This document shows positions 31,878 through 41,418 of a stretch of 64,000 nucleotides of DNA, piece by piece. Origin of the DNA: Pisaster brevispinus. Lineage: Eukaryota > Echinodermata > Asteroidea > Forcipulatida > Asteriidae. The stretch covers positions 18,629,000 to 18,692,999 of the forward strand of contig JAMKCF010000008.1 of assembly GCA_023634235.1 (NCBI GenBank). Direction: 5' to 3'. The position numbers and the translations under genes were made by a program. The first letter of the stretch is position 1, and every line of letters starts with the position of its first letter. A model generated the notes under the pieces. That model was not told where the DNA came from, ran no database searches, and saw only the letters and a list, made by a program, of their open reading frames with translations.

Positions 31878-33214
31878 TAAAAAAGATTGGTCTAGACAGG
31901 AAGCGTTTTTAAATTTAGAGCAATTTCATGTACAGGTGCCTTTTAAATGTTATTGAAATTGCCTTTAAAGACCTTGAATGGAGGTCTGAGTGCATAAATT
32001 CCTCATGTGGGTTTTGACAGCAGTCTTCTTTAAGTCTCACGTTGAGGTTGCCTTTGAAAAAAAAAAGTGCAGTACGTTCCGTAATCATATAAAGGAATAC
32101 CAATGAGATCTGTTCACATAATGGAAGGGTATCTCCCAAGAGTTGTTAAATCCATGTACATTTGTCCATGTCATGTTTGTTGTTTTATTCATTTACAACA
32201 AGTGAATGGTAACTATCAGTATGTGTAATTTCATATACCCCTGTCCCATCAGCCGGCATTCATCTGTATTCCCAGCAACCCCTCGAGATGTTCAGTGTGC
32301 CTCCGAGACTGTTTATTCTGGTAACCGTATCCCGCTGAAAATATGACAGAGTCGTGCCCCGAATCCTTACCGGGCAGTCGATCTGTTTTCCCCCCTATCA
32401 TGAGAAGACGGAGAGAGGGAGAGGGAGAGAGAGAGAGAGAGAGAAAAAAAAAATCTAGCCGCTGTGGGGCATTCATGCCTCCTGGTCAGCCCAGCATCAG
32501 GTGCCACGTCCGAACCCAACAGCGACTTGATAGCCATGCCAATATTATATCCATAGCTCTTGCCAACATATGATCCTACATCGCCCCATAGCGACGCTAT
32601 CCTAATGTTATTTGCAGCTACTTCATTTTCTCTCCTCCCCCCTATGTGAAATCATTGGCCACTGTGTGAGTGTGTAGTGGGGGGGGGGGGGGGTGTGTGT
32701 GTGTGTGGCGGTGTGTGCCCCTTTATCTCCCCAAGGGAAGGGAGCCCCGTGCTGGTAAGAAGCCTCTAGTGAGCGGTCCCTGTCTGCAACAAGGGGGCCA
32801 TGTACTCACTGAGAGGCTATTAATAGCGACCTGTCCCATAGGGCATTGTATTATTTTCACAATTGCTTTGACAAGACGGATAGATATATATTATTGTTCC
32901 TCTTTGTTGCTCAGGGTGCAGGAAGCATATAAGTGGGTTATATTCAGAGAGTAGAGGACGAAGGGGAGAAGCATGATCAGGAGATGAGTGTGAGTTACTG
33001 GCCACAGACTTGAGTCAAATTTGTTTTGTTTGGTTTTTTTTCTTGAGTGTATGCAGAGTCACATCCTGTGTGTTGTTGTTGTTGAGTTTGTTTTTTTTTT
33101 TAGTTGAGTTACAATTTGAGCCACATCCTGTTTGAGTCGGGTTGCTGACGTAGTTGAAGGTGCAAATTGTCTCTCGGGTTTTGATGGGTCAAATTCTGCG
33201 AGTAACTTGCTTGA
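31878..33214. other. No gene; GA, G and GT runs
   Basis: GA run 32411-32443, then G15 with a short GT run 32679-32707. The blocks GAGTCACATCCTGTGTG (33056) and GAGCCACATCCTGTTTGAG (33118) form an imperfect direct repeat. The part 32220-32400 is free of dispersed repeats. Confidence 0.5.
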
Positions 33215-33270
33215 ATTGACTGTAGTTTTGACCGCATGAGGGCGCTTTTAACAGCAAATTTCTTTGTATC
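33215..33270 (+). repeat. Fam13, left copy
   Basis: TAGTTTTGACCGCATGAGGG, CGCTTTTAACAGCAAATTTC and TTTGTATCGC. The inverse of this block lies at 33555-33612. The word CCGCATGAGGGCGC (33232-33245) resembles a CTCF site core, which is only a similarity. Confidence 0.4.
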
Positions 33271-33341
33271 GCAGTTACATTATCTCTTCGTTTGATTGCC
33301 TGTATGGTTTGGGTTTTTTTTTATCAATGGCCAAATAAATA

Positions 33342-33505
33342 CAGGCCTGATAATTCGTTCTTGAAAGGGCAAGGGCACCAAGGCATTTCTCCTTTGCAAA
33401 GGGCACCTCTATATGAGGACATTGCAATTTTTCAAGGGGCACCAAGGCAATGACCAGGGGCAAGAAGGAAATAGCTTCCATTGCCTCCGTGAAGTATCAG
33501 GCCTG
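33342..33505 (+). mobile_element. Fam1 inverted-end element, full copy
   Basis: CAGGCCTGATAATTC at the left and GAAGTATCAGGCCTG at the right are inverted ends of 13-15 bases. Inner family blocks are GGGCAAGGGCACCAAGGCA, GCAAAGGGCACCTC, and GGGGCACCAAGGCAATGACC. About 164 bp. The flanks ATA and TAT are palindromic, so the target duplication cannot be read. It lies between two inverted Fam13 copies. Confidence 0.75.
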
Positions 33506-33554
33506 TATATGATCATAATTTAAACAACAATGGAAAAAACAGTTGTTTTTACTT

Positions 33555-33612
33555 CACATCACAGAAGTTTGGTTCACGACGCCCTCAAGCGGTGAAAAAA
33601 ATTACTGCGAAT
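33555..33612 (-). repeat. Fam13, right copy
   Basis: On the minus strand: CGCAGTAATTTTTTTCACCG, CTTGAGGGCGTCGTGAACC, AAACTTCTGTGATG. It pairs with 33215-33270 in inverted order. CTCF-core-like word at 33579-33592. Confidence 0.4.
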
Positions 33613-33730
33613 TTATGCCCAATACTCTCAGAGTATGTACAGAACAGTTGCTTCCAGGCAGTGCCATCAACTTATGACTCGAGGGGCATCTTGTGCTGAC
33701 TCATGTTCTGCAAGGACCAGCGCCCAATTG

Positions 33731-33755
33731 TATTTATTTATTTATTTATTTATTT
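33731..33755. repeat. (TTTA)6 microsatellite
   Basis: Tandem TATT/TTTA units, starting just upstream of Fam12. Confidence 0.9.
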
Positions 33756-33860
33756 GTTTACCCTTGGTAATCCATTCACTAAGAAAAACTTAACTGATCT
33801 CACATGGATCCCAGCTCACATAAAAACCTATAGATATGCACTTAGAGGCTGGGTATTTAC

Positions 33861-34100
33861 TTATGGTATTTTTGTCAAAGACCAGTATTCTCACTTGGTG
33901 TATCCCAATAAGAAACATAAAATAAACAACCTGTTAATAAAATAATAAACATCAAGTAATAAACCACAAGGGAAACTGACTGGGTAACTTTTTTTATAAT
34001 TTGGGTTTGTTCAAACCTAAATTATAAAATAAGAAACCTGTTAAAATTTGGGCTCAGTTGGTCATCGGGGTTGCAAGCAAATAATGAAAGAAAAAAACAA
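33861..34100 (+). repeat. Fam12 repeat, interrupted by Fam2
   Basis: Blocks shared with 36761-36895: GTCAAAGACCAGTATTCTCA, TTGGTGTATCCCAA, an AAACCTGTTAAAATTTGGGC block and CTCAGTTGGTCATCGGGGTT. Between its halves lies a Fam2 fragment (33955-34018), and the host word AAATAA-AAACCTGTTAA is present on both sides of it. Confidence 0.5.
33955..34018 (-). mobile_element. Fam2 3'-end fragment inserted in Fam12
   Basis: On the minus strand: GGTTTGAACAAACCCAAATT, then CAGTCAGTTTCCCTTGTGGT, then TTATTACTTGATG. A direct repeat of about 18 bases flanks it: AAATAAACAACCTGTTAA (33921) and AAATAAGAAACCTGTTAA (34027), 16 of 18 the same. This is the expected mark of LINE-driven retroposition. Confidence 0.6.
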
Positions 34101-34683
34101 CCTTGTTGCATAGAATTGTGTGCCCGAAACCTTTCTCAGATTCAAAACATTACACAATCGTTTAAAAACACTGGATCCCTGCACACATAAGAAAAAAACT
34201 ACACTAGAAAAGCAATTGAAATTATAAGAATGAAAAGTTAAGAGGACAAAATTTCACACTCATTAAAAAACACTTTAAAACGATACCTTGAAACAGAGAG
34301 GAAAACCACAATGGGGTAATAAAACATGTCAAGGGAAAATTTGATTAACTGAGCTGTTGATTTGAAAATTGATTAAGATCTGTTAGCTGCGGAGATTTCA
34401 GATTATGCGGCAAGTTGTTCCAGGGCTGGGCACCCCTGAAGGTAAAGGTTCTTCTTCCACTTTCCGTTCTAGGAGGCGGAAGGACCAGATTACCAACAGT
34501 GCTACTCCTAGTTCCTTGCCAGTGTAATTCGCTGACTGGAACAAAAATGTTGCTAAGATAACTTGGAATATTGCCTTTTTGTACACTAAAAAACCATGAT
34601 ATTATTTACATGACTGACTCTTCTTTCTTCTAGAGTTTTCCAACCTACTTTCATCAAAGCTGTTAAACCCAAAAATTCTTCTG
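34101..34683. other. No gene seen
   Basis: A-rich sequence without recognisable repeat. Confidence 0.55.
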
Positions 34684-34804
34684 GGGTACCAGTCACAAGA
34701 AACGTACATTATAATTTGGCTGGTATTCTGTTTGCTAAGCTTCTTTCTTTCTTCCTTTTTTACTGTGCTAAGCAAATTTAGCAGCTTTATGAAATGTGGG
34801 CCTG
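34684..34804. mobile_element. Fam6a, right half
   Basis: TACCAGTCACAAGAAACGTAC, AATTTGGCTGGTATTCTG, TTTGCTAAGC, then a CTTT-rich insertion (34741-34760), and TGTGCTAAGCAAATTTAGCA with GCTTTATGAAATGTGGGCC at the end (each given in part). The left end is missing. Confidence 0.55.
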
Positions 34805-34920
34805 CACAAAAGTTGAGTTTGTGCTGAGTCAAAGCCTGAGTCAGCTTTGTACGTGTTTGAGTTTTGGGGTTTTAACTAAGCGTTTTTGCAATAAATGACA
34901 TTCCCGATGCCCATTGTTGT

Positions 34921-35130
34921 GAGGGCAAGGGTACTTCTTCACTTGATTAAGGGCAGCTTTGTTGGAACATTAGTACAGGCACCAAGGCAGTGACTCAGGG
35001 CATGGTATCGGTTGCCTCTGTGATGCACCAGTCCAGGGTGTTCATGGGCAGCTTCATTTGAACATTACTAGTGGCACCAAGACAGTGACTTTGGGCATGG
35101 AATCGGTTGCCACCAGGCCAGGGTCTTCAA
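34921..35130 (+). mobile_element. Fam1 element with internal 95 bp duplication
   Basis: A diverged Fam1 middle (GGGCAAGGGTAC, TTGGAACATTAG, GGCACCAAGGCAGTGACTC, GGTTGCCTC) is repeated in tandem. Unit 1 is 34951-35045 and unit 2 is 35046-35130, both starting GGGCAGCTT and containing GGCACCAA(G)(G/A)CAGTGACT. The inverted ends are not preserved. Confidence 0.55.
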
Positions 35131-36133
35131 GAGAGGGCAACACATTCTCTGGGTTGTTGTGTCATCAGTTCTTACACAGCAGAATGCTTTCAAATCCTTT
35201 AGGTTTAAATATGTACGAGGCACCACAGATGGGATTCTAACCCATCCCATTCGACTTTCTAGAGTTTATTTCTAAAATCCTTGAACTCCTTGGTTCGAAA
35301 CTCAATTGAAAACATATCCTTTTTTCACCCTCTCAGCGTGAGCTGAAAAGTATTTCACAACAAAACAGTTGGGGGGCTGACTGACATTATTGTTCATATT
35401 CTCGGTGAATGATGAAGTACATCTTTCCCCTTGGAATTTTTTAGTAAAGCGTCCAGCATCTGAACAGAGAAACACATTTTTTCGCTGCAGTACATGATAC
35501 TTCTGAAATTCATTCATTTTGGTGTCAGCATCTACTTGAACCTGTTCGCAAAAAACTTGACTCGAGCGTCATACATGTCCAACGTTTCAGCAAAAGAAAA
35601 AAAGGTGTCAACAGTTTCCAAACCCTGTTGATCTTGCGCTACTGTAAGGTGTTATTAACCCGCATGACAGTTTAGTAACATGGTTCAACCCATAATGGAA
35701 AAGGGCTGTCATTTACAGAAAGGGTTTTATTCTCTCCGTTTCTCCCGACAATTTATATCTGCCTCGGGTTGCCCCGGAAGAAAGAAGAGAAGAAGAAAGA
35801 AAAAAAAACACATTGAGAGATGAAAACGTTCTTCTGAATTCAATATTAAAAGCCTGCGATTGTTATGACAGGGAGCCTATGTGAAGGTGTAAAAAAGGGG
35901 CATGCAGCTATATGGGGACTTGTCATAAATGTCATTCACCAGTGGGGTCAAATAGAGCATGACCTCCTTTTAAACCCTTGCCACAGTCATCCTCCTCAAA
36001 CTGAGAAGAGAAGGGGGGGCTTTTGAAGTCAGTGCATCATCGGTCACCCAAGGGTCTCATAAATTGATTGATACCAAGCCGTGCTGTGTATGATGTATGA
36101 GGCACTCGTATTATGAAGAATAAATTTTGTCCC

Positions 36134-36168
<35 letters not shown>

Positions 36169-36540
36169 CCAGTAGGCAAATCACTTAGTGTTGCGGGGGA
36201 AGGATGTACTACAAATAAAGTTGATTTTTTATATTTTTTTTATCAGCATTTATAGAGAATGGTTAGATGAGTGGGTCTGCCATCTCTTGCCCTTACTGAC
36301 GGCTGAGGTGTTGGGAGGGAGAGGGGGTGGGGTTTTTTGGCGCAGGGCAGCGTTTGTTTGATTTGTTCATAATTGCTCATATTTTTTCAGCAATGATGAG
36401 AGTGCAGGATGTTGAAAGACTTGGACATCTTACGTACATCATGCTGTGAATGATGCGGGGATAAACCAGGAGCCTAATATTGCAAAGTACCACTTCATCA
36501 AGCGTAGAGCTTGAAAAGGTCTTCGCACTCTCCCCCTCCC

Positions 36541-36581
<41 letters not shown>

Positions 36582-36760
36582 GATTGTGACAATTTTATAA
36601 TGCAACCAGTATGAAATTAATCTGCCCTTGGACAACACTTGGGACTGTCCCTAATTATAGTATTGAGGTTTTATCCAAACTGAGTAACTTGTGGCTGTGG
36701 CTGTTGGATATAGAGGCGTTTATTATGATCTAGCCATAGCCAAAGTCACTCTCTTTGAGA
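35131..36760. other. No gene; T33, C14 and CT runs
   Basis: T33 at 36136-36168, and C14 (36538-36551) running into CT13 (to 36577). The part 35640-36120 is free of dispersed repeats. Open frames here are short and overlapping. Confidence 0.55.
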
Positions 36761-36895
36761 GGGCAACATTGGTAAAAGTCAAAGACCAACATCCGCACTT
36801 TGTGTGACCCAACATACACATGAAACGACAAACCTGTGAAAATTTAAGCTCAGTCGGTCATCAGGGTCACAAGGAATAAGTGAAAAATTCCATCA
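36761..36895 (+). repeat. Fam12 repeat, uninterrupted
   Basis: GGCAACATTGGTAAAAGTC, AAAGACCAACATCCGCACTT, TGTGTGACCCAACA, AAACCTGTGAAAATTTAAGC and CTCAGTCGGTCATCAGGGTC. Shows the host sequence without the Fam2 insertion. Confidence 0.5.
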
Positions 36896-36933
36896 CTGTT
36901 TTCATCGTTTTCAAATATCGGGTTCGAAATGGC

Positions 36934-37040
36934 GTGTCGTGGCCCAACGGTTAAGAACACCGGACTCAAGCTCTGGTGTTTCTGATCAATAGAGTGTGGG
37001 TTCGAGTCCTGGTTATGACACTTGTGTCCTTAAGCAAGAC
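36934..37040 (+). mobile_element. Fam3 SINE head with near-intact tRNA-Leu(CAA) shape
   Basis: 88 bases (36934-37021) can fold as a class II tRNA. Acceptor GTGTCGT/ATGACAC pairs with one G-T; the anticodon arm CCGGA-CTCAAGC-TCTGG has one G-T pair and anticodon CAA; the long variable arm is TGTTTCTGATCAATAGAGT; the B box is GGGTTCGAGTCC. The T stem is imperfect, and TTAAGCAAGAC of the SINE body follows, so this is a SINE head and not a tRNA gene. Fam1 begins exactly at its end. Confidence 0.7.
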
Positions 37041-37191
37041 AGGCTTGATGCTTCGCTTTTTGAAAGGGCAAGGGCACCAAGGCAATGAGGAAATTGTAAA
37101 GTTCTTTTGGAACATTTAGAGGGGCACCAAGGCAATGACTAGGGGCAGTGGAGGCAATTGCCTCCGTTGCCTCCATGAAGTATCAGGCCTG
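37041..37191 (+). mobile_element. Fam1 inverted-end element, full copy
   Basis: Ends AGGCTTGATGCTTC and GAAGTATCAGGCCT. Interior GGGCAAGGGCACCAAGGCAA, GGAACATTTAGAGGGGCACC, GGAGGCAATTGCCTCC (palindromic). AAGAC stands immediately left (37036-37040) and again right (37192-37196), a candidate 4-5 base target duplication. About 151 bp. Confidence 0.75.
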
Positions 37192-37346
37192 AAGACCACA
37201 CAAATCACCGCTGCTCATTTTGAAGTAAGCCAAATGTTAACTTCCGCGAAATCCTGACAAAGCATAAACAGTTTTGCATTGTTTTCCCTGAAGCTTGACC
37301 AATCGAATTTGTTCGGTTTGTTGTATTGTATTGTATTGTGACGAAA

Positions 37347-37537
37347 CCTCAAGTAATAAACAACTGACTGAGTAAATTCTAAATAATTCCGAGTTGAATA
37401 AAGGAAAATTGACTAGAATGGTATTTGAACCTGCCACCTCCGGATTCAGGTGCCGAGTTTCTCTACCAACTGAGCTATCTAGCCCTAATGTTTGGCGGTC
37501 TCCCTATTTGTTCAATATCTTTGTTCGGGGGGTGCCT
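37347..37537 (-). mobile_element. Fam2 SINE-like unit, 5' truncated
   Basis: On the minus strand: CGAACAAAGATATTGAACAA, GGGCTAGATAGCTCAGTTGG (A-box), GGTGGCAGGTTCAAATACCA (B-box region), TTCTAGTCAATTTTCC, AACTCGGAATTATTTAG and the tail TTTATTACTTGAGG. A GTATT run (37318-37340) adjoins the tail end. Confidence 0.7.
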
Positions 37538-37660
37538 TTAATGAAAACTAGAAGATTTGAAGTAATTTTCTTTTCCAAAAACGTTTATAAACTTTCCCTT
37601 TCATCTTCAGTTTGATCAAATATCCTGTCCTTTTTAGAATTCTGTCCCGTTTGAGCACTT

Positions 37661-37884
37661 TCAGGCTAGCCAAGTGGTTTCTTTCCCTGCCTCTCACCTC
37701 AATAAACCCTGGCTCGAATCCCACCTCAGACCGGAGCTCGCGTGTAGATTTGGTTTTTTAGTCCCTGATCCTATGGGTTTTTCCCCTTTTGAGATTTTCC
37801 GCCCACATCTAAAACTGAACATTTCTTCATCATCTCCTAATCACTCCGTTATTGACGCTTGTGCTGTTGGGTGTGTAATAAATA
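37661..37884 (+). mobile_element. Fam4a SINE, plus-strand copy
   Basis: Head GCCAAGTGGTTTCTTTCCCT, B box GGCTCGAATCCC, CACCTCAGACCGGAGC, core GGTTTTTTAGTCCCTGATCC, GGGTTTTTCCCC, CCCACATCTAAAACTGAA, end TTGTGCTGTTGGGTGTGTAA and TAAA. It lacks the linker seen at the heads of the 8 and 18 kb copies. Confidence 0.75.
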
Positions 37885-38458
37885 AACTCGTTTCTGTAGT
37901 TCACTGTTGCAATGCTCTCAAACGAATCTCAATCACAACTGTTTAGTACAGGCACGGCTTGATGTCCAAGCAACGACACTGCAGTCTGGGAAGTAAAGGC
38001 TTTCCTCGATTATTTACATAAAAACACTCTGAGAGCTTAAAAAGTTAGTGCCGAGAAAAGAAAGAGAGAAGAAAAAAACCTCAGACATATTTCTGCCAAA
38101 AGGCAATCAATCATAAGGAACACTTAAATTATGGCTCTGAATAATTGACGTCAGCGTGTTTACATGAAGTGACCCGTAAAGTGGGGTTATATTATCGACA
38201 GTGTAACAGCGTGTTGTTCTTTAGGGGGCCCCCGTTGAGAAACCTATTGATTGTGATTATCCAAATGTGTTATTGTAGTTTGCCTAATATGAAAAAAGGG
38301 GGCAGAATGCAGACTGCTGTACATCCATAGCGTGTGGGTGGTTGCTAAAGTGTTCTCGGGGAACAGTTTTCATAATATCGTTGAAATCCGTACCTCTCGA
38401 TGTAATGGTTGACTAGATCTTCAATTGTTTTAGTACCTGCTGCTAAATTCGAACTGGC
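37885..38458. other. No gene seen
   Basis: No repeat recognised. Confidence 0.6.
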
Positions 38459-38640
38459 CCGTAGCTTGGTGGTCCAGTTGTGTGACATCTGCTCTAGAAT
38501 GGCAAAGGTCGTGGGTTCGAATCCCGCCAGAGTAATATGCCTGTTGATTTGGGAAGGGGGGGTTTTCACAGGACTCAGGAAAGTACTGAGTGTGTAGTGC
38601 TTAACACACATTGTTTTAGGGTAAAACACAAATAAAGGTA
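38459..38640 (+). mobile_element. Fam5 SINE, best copy
   Basis: GCTTGGTGGTCCAGTTGTGT (A-box region), CATCTGCTCTAGAATGGCA, AAGGTCGTGGGTTCGAATCC (B box), CGCCAGAGTAATATGCCTG, then ACAGGACTCAGGAAAGTACT, GAGTGTGTAGTGCTTAACAC and GGTAAAACACAAATAAAGG. The run AAGGT.GTGGGTTCGAATCC-C.CCAGAGT is the 3' half of tRNA-Arg(TCT) as I know it, so I infer that origin. Confidence 0.75.
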
Positions 38641-41226
38641 GGAAACAGCAATGTCATTTTAAGTGATGCTTGAAGCTTTGTCATGTCTCAATCCTGTCAG
38701 GAGAAGAACTGAAAACTTGCTAAAAAACTTGCTCTCAAAAGAACACTGGCAACAGAGCAACCACTTCTCCCTAAAAGAGATTTTGTTCCCTTTAATTTTA
38801 AAAAAATTTGCTAATGCCCTTCACCACCGTGCCAACCTCACATCCTTTGGCATTTAGTACAGTACACTGTTCAACCTTCATACCTCGACTATTTGCTGGC
38901 TGTGTATACGTGTAAGCTTTTTATGCCGGTTGATTTATAGATGATTTCTTGTTTTTCCTTCATTTGACAAGCTTCCCAAGTATATTTATGTTGTGATCAC
39001 GTCCCGCCATTTGCAGAAATATATCCATAAACCATGTATCTCAAAATGACAAACTCCCACCATCGCCGTCTCGCCCACCGGGAGGCGAAAAACAAGCTTT
39101 GTTTATTTTCGTACAATTTTGTAAATTGTGCAGCCTCCTGTTAATCGTTTTAATTTATGGGACGATACATCTTCAAATGATGACCTTCATCAACCAACGG
39201 TCATAAATGCCGATGATTGCATTCTGGCAGGTCCACTCTTGACCCCTGACCAATGATCCTCCCCGCTTGGGACAAAGACCATCCTTAACTTCGGCCACCC
39301 AAGGGAATCAATTATACCCCCAAAACTTGCCTGACATCAACATCCATCATCCACACTACTTGATGGGTCGGATCCACAAACAAGACACCTACAAATTAAA
39401 AAAAAAGAAAAAAGAAAAAGAACAGAGAGAAAGAAGAAACGTGAAAACGGAAAGAAGAAGAAAAAAAAATGAAAAGTCGTTTGGCATCTCGCTTTATTGC
39501 TTCCTAGTTCATACATATTTCATCCTCCCATGTTGTCGTCTTCTGTCAAATTCACTCAAGGTGTGGGTAGGGTGATAGACACCAAATGGCCCCCTCCATC
39601 ACATAGTACGCATACCGTAGCAATCATTTTTATGGACAATAACCAGAGTATGAACAACAAAACTCCAAACAATCCACAAGAGATACCGAACCCAACCGCC
39701 AAAATAATTTTTCTGGAATTCCATTAAGCACCGCTGACCCGTAACTATCCTTCTTTCTCTTACTCTCTCTTTGTCTCTCTTTTCATGACAGCAATTATTA
39801 TTTTGGTAATGAATCTTTCCTTCTAATTTTTTTTTTTTTGGTTTTTGTCTTTACAATCTGGGTAACCACTCTATCAGCACTCTTACCGAAGTAAAACTGA
39901 GCAGCTGCTGCAGCCCACCCCAGCTGTACATCTGCTCGGTCATTCACCCCCTTTCGCTACTTTTTGAAGTCACCTCCAAAAGTCTGGCCCTGTCATTAGC
40001 GATTGTTCTACCCACTCATCACACGGCATTAAAAATCATGAGCCAAAAATGTTTGCCTATTAACAACACCAAACTCTAATCAGGATTTTTTTTTTTCTCC
40101 CCCTCTGTTCTTTTCATTATGTTCATTCGGCGGCGACAGAGTCTTTATGGATAATATTTTGGCCCACGCTGCTTTTATTTATTTTATTTTTTAAAATATT
40201 CACACTGCTCTGGACAAAGCGAAGTGCCCCGGGGATATTTTCTCACAAACTTTTGTTAGTTTGGGGGCTAAACCATTCTTAGATTGCTATCTCCCGGACT
40301 ACTCCATTCTTTCTTTCTTTCACTCTTCAGTTTATTTATGTGACCACTTCTTCTACCAAGAGTGGAAGAGACAGACCACCAAAAAAAAAAAAAAAAAGTT
40401 GTCGCAATCATAACTTTTAGTGCAAAGTGTCTGGGGAAATGTGGTGATTGATATTTGTTAAGTTAATAGCTAGGATAACTGGTTTGGTCTGCCAAGTTAA
40501 ATCAACGTCTCCAACCTGACCTACCCTAGAAATGATTGTTGCTTGAAAAGTCTTTTTTTCTTTCTTTTTTTTTCTCTCTTTTTTCAAGTCCCAGTCTGGT
40601 TTTAACACTCTGCACACAGTCGAGACGTTAAAAAAAATTGCCGTTTAAAATTAACTGCCTGCAAAGATAGATTGATATTTGTGTAAACTAAATGAAATTT
40701 CTGAAAATTATGAGTAGCGGTAGCTTAGGAAGTCAGTGTTATGAAGGTCAATAACCTTTTTACCTGTGCTTGGCAATTGTTTGGCTGTGCGGTGCAGTGG
40801 CGACATCATCACCACCATATAAAGTTTCTGTGACGCTTGTGAAAATAGTTTAAATCGGTTTCTTGTACAAGATCAACAAAGCAGAGAGAGGTAACTGGCA
40901 ACAGCACATACAAAGTTCCACTGGGGGTCTGTCATAACTTGGGGAAGGGGGGGGCAGAGCAGGTATGAGAAAACTTCAGACTTTTTAAGTCGGCCTCGTG
41001 AAGAAAATCAGCCGTTATGTAAAGAAATCCTGCTCTTTCGTGAGGTGCTCAGGACACCGTTCCTAAAAGCCCTGTGAAATCTATACCCCAGGGGTTTACC
41101 AAAAAGTGTAAATGCCATCATTTCAACATACCTCTTAAAGTGTTGACCCTAGTTTCAGACTGTTTTGTCAGCAATGACTCACCCCTGGGCAGAGCAAGAA
41201 TACTTCTATGGTTCCCGTACCACCAG
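38641..41226. other. No gene; purine tract and low complexity
   Basis: An almost pure purine tract at 39397-39470 and A17 near 40381. The reading frames across the purine tract are lysine/glutamate-rich artefacts. No dispersed family recognised. Confidence 0.55.
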
Positions 41227-41418
41227 GGCTCACTTTCATAGAGCTTGCTTAAGCACACAATCTTGCTATCAAATTAGCAGGATACCAGTCAGAAATGGGG
41301 CATGTGACATGGTATTTTGGCTGGTAACCTTATTCTGGTTAGCATAATTTTATTGTGCTTAGCTACTTTTTGTGCTTAGCTACATGTTGTGCTTAAGCAG
41401 CTCTTTGAAATTGAGCCC
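41227..41418. mobile_element. Fam6a fold-back, full length
   Basis: Left GGGCTCACTTTCATAGAGC and TTGCTTAAGCACACAA pair with right TTGTGCTTAAGCAGCTCTTT and GAAATTGAGCCC. Centre ATACCAGTCAGAAATGGGGC, ATTTTGGCTGGTAACCTTAT. One right-arm segment (GCTTAGCTAC) is doubled. About 192 bp. Confidence 0.8.

Noticed and set aside
36934..37021. Functional tRNA-Leu(CAA) gene
   Set aside because: The T stem is imperfect and the SINE body word TTAAGCAAGAC follows, as in other Fam3 copies.
39397..39470. Basic, lysine-rich protein segment
   Set aside because: Pure purine tract; the reading frame is a composition artefact.
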